Positions 54,114 to 64,000 of a stretch of 64,000 nt of DNA are shown here, piece after piece. The notes beneath the pieces are model-generated. The model saw only the letters and a program-made list of their open reading frames with translations. It ran no database searches and had not been told where the DNA came from. Positions within the stretch are counted from its first letter, which is position 1; each line of letters opens with the position of its first letter. A program made the position numbers and the translations under genes. This stretch comes from Albula goreensis. Its lineage: Eukaryota > Chordata > Actinopteri > Albuliformes > Albulidae. The stretch is taken from assembly GCA_022829145.1 (NCBI GenBank), contig CM040753.1, positions 7,658,884 through 7,722,883 of the forward strand, read 5' to 3'.

Positions 54114-55192
54114 GTCCACTGATATGGTCAGTCATAAATTAAATTTTGCATAAATAAAAGCAAGGTCAAGTTTGCCACAGCCACAGCAACTCGGAGGCTC
54201 GCTCAAGACCGTCCGCCGTTTCCGCAAAGCGCCAACGTGTAACAAAACGATCATCCGAAAACTGACACGCGGTAACGGGGAATTAAGAAACCAAACAGCC
54301 GTTTGCATGTAGGCCCTTCCCATCAATTTACAAAATATAATCACAAGTGACAAAGCTGAGTTAAAAACAATTTCCTCAGCATTGCTGGGAAATTCTATTG
54401 GGCATGCCAGGGAAGAGGAGCCGGGATCAATTATACAGGACTAACACTTGTGTCGGACGAACAGGGCAGAGAGGTGAGACACCCAGTGTTTGTTCTTGTT
54501 GTGTTTAGATGAAACGGAGGAGTATTTCGCTCAGATACATTTTAATAACACTTCTTAAATCCACAAGGGAGCCGTAGACAGATAAACAACAAACGTTTTG
54601 TCCGCCGCTTTAATCAGTGTTGAGCCTTTTTTTTTTTTTTAATTGGCAAAGTCAACACACACAGGCTGAGGAAGAAAGGCAGCACAGTCACAATTACATT
54701 ACCATAGCGATAGAACAAATGAGCAATTTACTTTTGCATACAAGGGAGAGGAACAAATCACGCCAGCTGATGGGATTTTTCCACAGACATTGATCCACAA
54801 TGCAGTAATCACCCCATTACTAAAGTACGATCCCACAGGGGAAAACATTTTTCATTTATGTATCCTCACATGAGGCTGTCGTCACCTTCCCCTATAAAAG
54901 TGTTAAAACAGAACTCCCATGAGACATTACAAATGTTGTGACCTTCTCGTCTAGCACCTCTACCTTAAACATGGAACATCCACATCACACACTTAAATAC
55001 ACTGCCTAAGACTCCTCGAGCTACTAATCTGTGACTGTAGACTTCGCCTTTGTTATCTACCTAACACTTTCATATCATCCTTTCTGCCATAATATATATA
55101 CTCTACATATCTATCCATCTAAAGGATGCAGAGGGTGAGAGTGAGGGACACTTATTCATTGTGAGAAGGAACAGGGGATTCATGTATCATTA

Positions 55193-55194
<2 letters not shown>

Positions 55195-55227
<33 letters not shown>
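55195..55227. repeat. (GT)n microsatellite
   Basis: About sixteen uninterrupted GT units. Confidence 0.97.
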
Positions 55228-55228
<1 letters not shown>

Positions 55229-57300
55229 CCTAATATGAAGAATGTCTGATGACTAAAACAGACTATTCGGCCCATCTAAGCTCATCATTTTTTCTCTAAT
55301 GTCCAGAGAGGAATGAGAGAGAGGGATCTCTGCATACATCCGATAGCACACCTACGGGATAATTACACTGCATTCGTCAGAGGCCAGCTCCACCGCCGGG
55401 CTAATTGATTTCCGGATTCAAAAGCAGACCGGGGCACTTTACCCACCCGTTGCCTTTTGTTGCGTCGCCATGGCATGGAGCGACCGCTCAGAGAATTTTA
55501 GATCCCTTTCCCGGGTTTTTTTTTTTTTTTTTAATTACCAGGAGTCGGACATATGTTTTCACACAAAGCCCGGTGATCTCACGCTGCTATGTGTACAGGC
55601 CAGCGATGTGAGCGAGAATCTTTAGCTAAAATCCCAAAGCAGAGAGGCATTATGGGAGCTCAGGATGGTGGCCGTATACCAACTGAAGTTCACTTCACAC
55701 CAAGTAAGCCCTATCCGATCTCTCACTCCCGCATAGTGTACCTGAAGCGTGCGCCAGCGTAAATCCCTATGCTGTTCTTCCCTTCCTTCGCTGCACAACT
55801 TAACGTTGCCCAGGATGCACCTGTGCAGAGGTGATCAAAGCCGCTGTAAGGGGAGGCCTGTGGCATTTAGCACTTCACAGCATTGAGAACGACCAGCTCA
55901 TGCTGCCCCACATCACTACATCTTCGCTTCATCCTTTCCTCTCTCCCCTTGAATACTGGATGACCTGATTTCTGAGGAAAAAGAACATTGTCTGCATGGA
56001 GGTTCCAGTGATAGATGGTTGAATGTTATTAAAATGCCCTTAGAGCTCTTACAGAATAAACAAAGCTACCATCTCTTTCTGTGCGGTGTTCTTCTGAGCG
56101 GGAGGTGCTTCTTCAATTCTAGGCCCACGCTTGACCCTGGTGAATATGAAAAGTTTTACTGAGATGAACTTTTTTTTTTTTTGTTGGTTAGTCCATTGTA
56201 GGCTTTGGTGAAGCCCAGATGATGCAATAGAAGAATAGGAACTGTAATGTACTGCAGTAGTCAGGAATCAATGGCTATGTTTCCACTGGAGATACGGCTG
56301 CAGTCTTGACTCGGAGGAGCCATTCTGAAGCAGTTCAATAAACTCAATGGCAACAGGTGTAGCTCAGGTTTACCTCTGTGAGTATCGAACTGCGAAAGTT
56401 GCTGACAAAGTTTAAGTCGATGTGCACAGGCCGAGCTTTATGTGTGGCTGGTGTGAAAGAAACATTAGCTCATAAGACTGTTTTGTAAATCTTCTCCTTT
56501 GGTACACCTGTTAATATGAAACACGAAGACTGATGCAGAGATGAAATTAAATCAACAGAATGTAATAGCATAGTCATGTTTTGGGAAAGGTAGATATCAG
56601 CAGCTTTTTACAGGTTGGATTATACATGGAATGAAACCATTTATCTTGTGTACCGTATACACAAACACCATTTCAAAGAGTCATCTTTCTGCTGCTGTTA
56701 TCAGTCACTAATTCCTATGTTGACCAGATGAAACATTGTGAGGCAATGCATACTTTACTCCATTAGTTTGAGTTCTTATCGGGAATGTTTGGGGAGCAGT
56801 CCAAAATATATGCAAAGAATGCAGCATCTGGCAGCTATGGTCTAGTGTTAACCTGTGACAATCTCTGTCTCCAGTGGGCGACTCTCCAACTGTACTCTTT
56901 ACTGCTGCCTGTCTCTCTGGACAGAACACATCCAGCTCAGGGAGGAATATGAATGAGACATGTTACAGGTAAGTACATAAGTACATAAAGACTCTGATAA
57001 ATTCAAACTTCCTGACACAGCCACAGGTCTTTTTGGGGTGGGGGGCTCCGGAGGAGAAGGGCATGTTGGACGGGGGGTGGATGAAGGCCTCACTTGTTTG
57101 ATAGACACACAGAGCAGGAAGGTGCCCCCGAGCCATGGGGGGTAGGATTGGCGGGGGTCACCAGGGAGAGGAGGTAATGAAGAGGAAAGTCCTGTTTCCT
57201 TGGTTTACCCTTTGCCCCATAATGAGGGCTCCTGACACCAGACGGCAGTGATATGATACATTTGGCAGCACGGCAAATTGACCTGGGATTTTTCCACTCG
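55228..57300. other. Unique intronic sequence
   Basis: Contains T18 near 55515-55532 and T14 near 56167-56182. No exon recognised. Confidence 0.6.
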
Positions 57301-57310
57301 TGATTGACAG
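57301..57310 (+). promoter_or_regulatory. Exact PBX-MEIS/PREP decamer TGATTGACAG
   Basis: Second exact decamer on the plus strand, within unique sequence that also holds TTGGTTTACCCTTTGCCCC and CTCTAAATAAGG. The 13-base word ATTGACAGCTCCT found here recurs exactly at 52023-52035. Confidence 0.4.
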
Positions 57311-57481
57311 CTCCTCGAGTCTCTTTGTCTCCCTGCTCTAAATAAGGCTGGCGGGAAAAAAAAAAAAAACCATCGGGTCTGGAGTGATAACCGTGAGAGA
57401 TTTAGCTGGAATGAGCCAAACCAGCACTGTGATTCAGGTATGAAATCCTTAGCTGGAGGAAACTCGCACCAGGCTCAGTGA

Positions 57482-57512
57482 GGGGGGGGGTGGGGGGGCA
57501 GGGTTGGGGGGG
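57482..57512 (+). other. G-quadruplex motif (antisense strand)
   Basis: Plus-strand G-runs of 9, 7, 3 and 7 with loops of one to two bases. Confidence 0.85.
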
Positions 57513-58138
57513 CTGACTCTAACCCTTGAGGTGGGGAGAGGTAATCTGGTTGGGGTTTTGGCTGGTGAATGGAGGCACACAGAAGCGAAAGTAAACAAAA
57601 ACACGCCAGTAAACTGTAAGCTGTCAGCAGCCCCAGCATTAGCTTCCCGGCTGGATCTCAGAGATAGAGGGGACGGAAAAACACAACTCATCCCCCAACT
57701 ACCCCACCCTGAAAGAAACGACATGAGAGAGCCACCTGAGAAGGGGCGCGCATTGTGTGAAGTCATCTATCTTTTCCCTCCATCTTATCTCTCCATCCAA
57801 CCCGTCTGCCAGAACCATGGCTGATTGCTACCGCAAATTTTGCTAATGCAAATACACACCTGACTGGGCTCACAGCTACAGTGGTCGCTCAAAGCCTGAC
57901 AAGACACGTATTTACAAACGCTCGAGCCCAGATACCAAACACTCCTATATGCTCACAATGCACACTATTCAAAGCTGGTCCAACCATGCGTTAGCAAGCG
58001 GCAGAGTGCCAAATATCCAAGCGTGAAACAATGCCATCCTTTGGTATAAATCTTTTCCTGCTCCAGCTTCAAACATTAATATAATTATTATGCTTCCGTT
58101 GTCCAAATAATACATTTAAATATGATTTTTACATATGT

Positions 58139-58320
58139 GCATGCCCACACCCCCACACACACACACACACACACACAGATAAATGCATACATATCCACAC
58201 ATCCATACCCCTATTCACACACATACATGCATACATACATGCATGTAAACAAAAAACACACTCACACATGCACACACATGCATATACATTGTGTTTACAT
58301 TCATTTCACACACAAAATCA
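58139..58320. repeat. CA-rich block with (CA)12 core
   Basis: Pure CA at about 58154-58178, then degenerate CA with ATACATGCATACATACATGCA pieces in the remainder (tetranucleotide-like CATA/CATG). Confidence 0.9.
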
Positions 58321-59700
58321 TATCTATCAGTTTTCCATTGAAGTTCAATTATATTATACAGGCTTCTTGCTGCAGGGAGGAGACAGGCCCATTTGATTGT
58401 ACAGGTGTAGATACAGAAGAAGCCAGTAATTTATTTCTGGAGGCAGAGAGCCGTAACACGCCGACCTCTTCTCTCTGACAGGCAGAAATCAAATCCTTCC
58501 CTAAAAATGTATGAGATTTGCAAGAGCCAGAACGAGAAGCCGTGAACAGAGCGATCTTGTCTTTGTGTTCGCGGCGGAGGAGACAAACACAGGCGCAATT
58601 AAAGGCTTAAGAGTCGGCCGCCTTTTGTTGACTAATTTAGCCAGTAACAGATCTCAAGGGTGTCATTTTTCAATAAATTTAACTAGTCTTTATACTTGTT
58701 AACATTCTTTTTCAAGTGCTAATTATTACAAGTCAAATGCATGAGATTAATCATTCATGAAGGGATACCTAGTGATGCTCTCTGAACGCTTGAGCCCATT
58801 AACACATTAATGCAAGTGCATGAAGAATTACATTTTACATTTTTGAGAATAATTACATTATAATAAGCATAAAATATAGTAACTTCAGTAACACACAGTG
58901 GGAACACATTATGACAACTGACCTTAAAAAGCTGTTAAACTAATGCTTGGTACATCTAAATAAAGTGAATCATGGTGCCTTAGATGCCTTTTCACATTAA
59001 ATTACCGGCAAAATGAGCTTTTTAGTCATTTGAACATTCAAACACGCACAACTCGGGAGATTTCATAGCCTTATGGTGAAATGACCCATCTGAATACAGT
59101 TCACAAAGTTTAATGGTGTTTACGCAAGTTCTTATTTTATGTACAGTACGGCGTTGTTAATACAATATGACCACTCAACCAAAAGATTCATTAAAACCAC
59201 TGACACTGGAAAGATAAGGCCTCTGACATGGAGGCAACCACAACTGTGTACACATCTGACTAATTAAAATATTTGTCCTCCAAACGTACCAAAGTGTTGC
59301 CACAGAAGATTAATATGCAATAAAATGACAATGCAATTGCAGCACAAAGACTTCAGTCTTATCAGAAAAATAGTCTTCTGGCATCTTCCAAAGAGCCACG
59401 AAAGATAACACAGTGCTTTAAGCTGAACCCACAACAATAAAACCTGACAGCTACGGTATATATAAAGCTAATAATTACATCCCACTGAAATGGTGTCTGG
59501 GTTTGAATTATGACTGTGTAGTCTTTATCAGGGCCATTCTCTTTTATATCCATAGGGGAATAAACTGTTTATGTGGCTGATTTTTACCACAGAAGAGACC
59601 CCAGGGATTAGCGCCGCAGAGATGTATCTGGAAATGGGGGGGGGGGGCGCTTGGTCATTGTGATGCTTTTCATATGTTTTATCAGTTTCGTGTTTTATGG
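58320..59700. other. Unique AT-rich intronic sequence
   Basis: No exon or repeat recognised, apart from a G11 run near 59637-59647. Confidence 0.6.
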
Positions 59701-60170
59701 ATGTTCTCACACAGTCGAGTTATGGACCGGGGTGAGGGAGTGGCTGGGGACCCCGGCAGAGAGGGTGAATTATGAACCCCCCTCTCTCGGAAGATGAAAG
59801 TGGCGTGGGCCCGGTGTAGCGAGGCGAATGGCGGGAGTCACGTTTACAGCTGCTACGCTACGGGGAGGTGCTGGTGCGCCATCGCTCTTTGGGCTCCCCG
59901 GTGTGGGGGCGCCGGTCTCCGCCTCTCCGCCCACCTCCCCCCCTTCCTCTTTGAGGGCCCCCTGTCCTCATGGGGATGATTCTGAAAACACGGGGAACCA
60001 GTGTGGGAGGATAACAGACATGGCCCAAAAAAACCGCATCCCAACCGCTTACCAGGGACCTGTCTGATGAGGCGTAATCCTCTTTTACCTACACATACAC
60101 GCGTGCGCATGCGGCACGCGCTGCGCTGCACTCCACTCCTGTGTGTCTCCCCCACGGTACATGAGGCTGG
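59700..60170. promoter_or_regulatory. CpG- and GC-rich intronic patch
   Basis: GC-rich section with GGGGGCGCCGGTCTCCGCC and ACGCGTGCGCATGCGGCACG pieces. Candidate regulatory element; no start site or exon shown. Confidence 0.25.
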
Positions 60171-63100
60171 ATTAAAAGGGAAGGAGGTAAACGCTTGTTG
60201 GTAAAGTTCTGCCGATCTCCCTCTTTGGAAAGCGGCTGTGTGTTATTTCGGAGATGGTTTCACCTCGGCGGAGTGTTTTTGTGTAAACACAGCCTTTTCT
60301 CTTCCTTTCATTTTTTTTTCTGCCCCTCAGAATAAGCTGATTAAAAGAGGGATGCTTTTTCTCCCTCCTCCCAGGTCTCGGGGCGCGCTGCAGCGTGGCT
60401 CCTCAGCTGCTTTTGTATGAATATTAAGTGCGGGATTTGTGTCTGGGTTTCTGAAATTGGAAATCACAAGTTTGACTAATCAGCTTTGGTTCTCATTCAG
60501 CAGGGCTGTGCGTGTGCACGTGTCAGTGTGTGTGCGTGTGTGCGCACATGTGTGTTTGCGCTGGGGCTTTCTTTATTCTCCCTTCCCGTTTCCATTTTTA
60601 AAAGAAAAACCTGACCTCCCTCCCGCTCTCCCAGTACTATCTCCTCCTCTTCCTGATCTCAAACTGTCCTGGAATAAAAAAAAGCAGGGACCCCCAAAAT
60701 AATAATGAGGCCATTAAAAACGGGGGCAGGCGGGACAGCTGTAGGATCCAGAGGCGTCTCTAAGTACTCTTCAAATCAGGGCCTTATTGAGCAGCCTCGT
60801 TAGGGCTCTTTCAGCTCTGGCCGCTGCTAGGCTAAAGAAATTATAAAGCAGCGCCTGACCTGAAGTCTAAGTGCTGGTAATTACCCAGAACTGCAACAAC
60901 TCGCTATACATGGGGCTGATGATCAGCTTGTCGTCCTCCCAATCCTGGTGTAATTGCCTATGCCTCCGACCACTAGGGGGCGCTCATTTTTATTTTGCGC
61001 CTTCTCCCTGATGAGTAATTGTATGAATGCATGTCTTTGTTTCATGGTACAAATCAGAGTTTGACATACATAAAACCTCCCCCACAGTGGGTAAATACAT
61101 AACAAAAGGAACTGGATGGATTGTAGATGCTGACAAAATGTAGAAGAAATTGTACAACCTGTTTTTATCCCATCATGCTCCTCAGCATGACTGTTTGTTT
61201 TTGTTTTCCAGCGTAACTTGTCAATACACCTCATCTTATCATTTATTTATCAGATGTCTGACAGTGCCAGATTATGAGTTAAATGGAAAATGTGCAAATG
61301 TTTAAAAACAGGGGCCACGTCTGCCGGTGAGAATGATAAATGTTGGGGAATTCATTATCGATGGTGTCCCCATTTCAGCGGTGTCCTGGAGACGGGGTCT
61401 TAAGCCTCTCTGCTCAGAGCTGAATCGCAGAGCTCCTGCGCTATGTCTTTCCTGTGTGAGGCTTGACAGTGCAGCAGAATGTGAGGTGTTTTTTAAACAG
61501 CTGTCTCTGCTGTTTTACAGGGGCGGGGCCCTAGCGTTTCCCATCATTCCCAGCGCCACAGCTGGGGCGGACTGACAAAGCACAACACCAGATAAGAGCG
61601 AAGCCCAGCTTCATTTCATGATGGTTTCGGCTGTCAGCCGCCAAACGTACGCGTACCCAGCAATCTGACAGACAACCACATCTGCATGAGCCAGTGTCAT
61701 TCTATCGCTTTCTGCAGTGAAATGAGGGGGAAAAAACACTCATGGAAATCCTCACTATTCACAGAGAATATTAAAAAATATATCAATTTTTACAGCCTCC
61801 ACCCACACCCCTCCCAAACAGACACTAAAGTACAGAAATGCTATTAAGACAATATTGTTTTTAATTGATACCCCAAGTAATAGTAAAACTGAGCCATTAA
61901 CCCTAGAAAATGAAGCAGACAGTCATCTCACAGAGCTTTAATGAACGCCCTAATGACAAGCCCAACCGATCCTTTATGTTTTATCGTCGCCCAGAGAGCG
62001 GTGGTTTCCGTGGTACCTTCCTCAGAGGGGCTCTTATCCCCATCAAAGCCGCTCTGCTCACCTGCGCGCGCCACAGTTACGCTAACTGATGAGTGGCCCC
62101 CGACGGGCCGGGCCTGCGCTCGGTGTCACCTCAGGTCCTGGAAACGAGCTTACGTCTGCGAACCGGAGTACAGCAATAACAAGGCATGGGACCCGGTGTT
62201 GGGGAGGTGGGGGGGAGGCCCCATTCTACCTACAGTGGGTCTCCACCGCACTGAGCGACTCAGTGAGCCCAATTTAATGAAGACGCCACTGTTTATTAAG
62301 CTTGTCCTTTTTTAAAAGAGAGGAGTAACCCTGTTACAGGCCCTGGAGGGAAATCTTTCTGCAGCCCCCTCCGTCATAACGGAAGGGGTGGTGGAGTGAT
62401 TTAGCCCGAACTCGAGACCCCTGGCTCCGAAAAGACGTCTGCACGGCTGCAAATGACATCATTCCTGCTGTCAAAGACGGTCAATAACGAGGACTGCCAT
62501 TATTCTGTCGCAAACCACTAACGCAATTTTTACAAGCAATTTTGTGTCATTAAAAAGCTGCTGGCCCCTCTATTTTATTAGCCTGCTTTGTGAAATCCCT
62601 GCGCTGGCTCAGGTTATGTGATAACCACTTTTGTTGTCTCTGCTGGCTATTTAATACTGAATCCCAGCCCAGGAGGAGTCTAATGCAAGACTCCAATTTT
62701 ACCTCTTAGGCCGCACTGGACAGTATCCACTTCATGTCTTTTATTTTGTTAAGGTAGTCCACTAAAGAGGAACCGTGTGGCAGAGGCGTGTAGCGCTTGG
62801 CAACAATATAAGAGACATGAAATTCAAAGAACAAATATCACAGTTTTTGTTTGTACGCCACCAACCATCAAAGAAATCTGTATTTTGTTTTGATATCGTT
62901 TCATGTGGGACAGATGTCTGGTATGTAGACACCTAGGAAATCCTCTTATAGGCAAACATTGTTAAATCAATTTCCATTTCTTAACCACTTGGTTTTCTGA
63001 TTTTTCAAAGTACTCATCCGTTATGTTAATCATGAAAGGTATCTGAGTGATCCCACTAGCTGTCTGGAGCACGTTCAAAAAAGGGGATTGTGACAAACAA

Positions 63101-64000
63101 CAGTGGGATTGACAGAGGATATGTGTACCGCCCTTAAAATAGCAAACTAATGCCCATTCTTTTCTCTGATCATACAGGCTCCTTGGCTCAATGGTAAGCG
63201 CAGAAAATTTAATTAGGTTCCTCGTACACTGTGCCCAGCTCCAGATTAATACCAACTCATCCGGCTTAGGAGACAGCGTGTTACAAAAAAAAACGTACAA
63301 GGTACCATCTTGCATAACAAGGTATTAAGACGACGGAGCCGATGTTTCAAAGGAAACATTTGATGTGCGTATCTGTGGGCAGTGTTTGAATGTAAATGCT
63401 TAAGAGTGGATCGCGATGCCGAGAGCGGATGGAGTGTCTTGTAATCAAGGCGGCAGGGAAGTTATGAATGCTAAGGTGGTGTAGCACTTCACCATCGTCC
63501 CAGCTAATGTGGCTTCCCAGAGTGCGGCGGACGGGCGCCTCGGTTTCCTGTGTCTAATATTGGCTCCTATTTTCAGACTCACTCTAGAGTCCACTTGAAC
63601 CTGATGTTCAAAAAAAATCAACAAAAAAAAATCAAACAAATTTTAACGTTTATGGAAATCGGATGTTAGCAGGCGTTTTATGTGACGTGGAAATGTCCTT
63701 GAACGGTTGTGGTCCCCGTTGGCTCTGGCATCATTTCCCATGCACATACGGTGCAGAAAACATGCAGCTCGCTGATTAGGGGGCTCTTATGATAATGCTG
63801 AGTGATTATCACAGTGGTTTGGGACAGACCTTTCCCATTGGCCTGTACACGGGGCTCACACACAGTGGCCCAATCAGCTCAGAGCTGCATTTTGGGACTT
63901 TCGGGTATCCAGGGGGATGGGGAGTGGAGGTCGGGTCTAGCAGATTACTGGAAGGCACCGCTGCCAGGGAACAATTAGGACCAGCTTAAACAAGCACTCC
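60170..64000. other. Unique intronic sequence to the right edge
   Basis: Mixed composition with several motif-rich stretches (for example around 61320-61600 and 62380-62690). Open frames of up to about 120 codons are present but lack family resemblance or splice support. No repeat family recognised. Confidence 0.6.

Larger units (their letters stand above)
48174..55194. other. Intronic sequence, mostly unique
   Basis: Holds poly-T at 48886-48904 and 49566-49586, G4 motifs (49359-49378 minus, 50678-50708 plus), a motif-dense section at 49680-49990, a C12 run near 51960, a GC-rich section 51560-52030 with chance open frames, a short GA tract 53150-53182 and a motif-dense section at 54040-54360. 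No exon recognised. Confidence 0.6.

Noticed and set aside
62962..63315. 117-codon minus frame with an evenly mixed composition
   Set aside because: It looks more protein-like than most, but I recognise no family, and frames of this length are expected by chance in 64 kb. A protein search would settle it: a hit to any conserved family would reverse this.

Overview
The window reads as nuclear DNA of a ray-finned fish, most likely a teleost. It is intron-rich, with long CA/GT microsatellites, tRNA-derived SINEs whose 3' tails are of the fish V-SINE kind, a dispersed repeat common in otocephalan genomes, and a short hAT-type element with an 8-bp target duplication. There are no bacterial-style operons, rRNA, CRISPR arrays or viral genes. 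I recognise one protein-coding gene: the 3' end of the polarity scaffold gene pard3 (Par-3), on the minus strand. I cannot tell which teleost paralogue it is.

Layout, in transcription order from right to left. About 48.7 kb (15277-64000) contains no exon I can recognise and is best read as a very long intron upstream of the last three recognised exons. Exon A is 15156-15276, then an intron of about 7.3 kb, then exon B at 7718-7849, an intron of 5.0 kb, and the terminal exon, coding at 2273-2711. A 3' UTR of about 2.2 kb follows and ends at a canonical AATAAA signal (36-41), so the transcript probably ends within the first 30 bases of the window. The three exons encode the conserved C-terminal tail of Par-3, downstream of its PDZ domains. 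The B-to-terminal junction is in frame and rebuilds the expected sequence. The A-to-B junction is not in frame as seen, so an unseen micro-exon, an alternative splice site or a base-level sequence error must be involved.

The long intron is mostly unique sequence. It is dotted with microsatellites (perfect CA runs at 22749-22837 and 35461-35553), GA-rich tracts, homopolymers, strong G-quadruplex motifs on both strands, CpG-rich patches (about 23.0, 27.1, 34.3, 37.3 and 60 kb) and AT-rich stretches dense in homeodomain-type sites that look like conserved non-coding elements. Three exact copies of the PBX-MEIS/PREP decamer TGATTGACAG occur, far more than chance predicts. This is compatible with intronic enhancers, but I cannot test conservation here.

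I did not find a new multi-gene system. The observations most worth a second look are the phase break between two well-conserved pard3 exons, the CU-rich tract beside exon B, a perfect 19-bp hairpin at 8956-8998, the hAT insertion with intact target duplication, the exact PBX-MEIS decamers and the recurrent G-quadruplex motifs.
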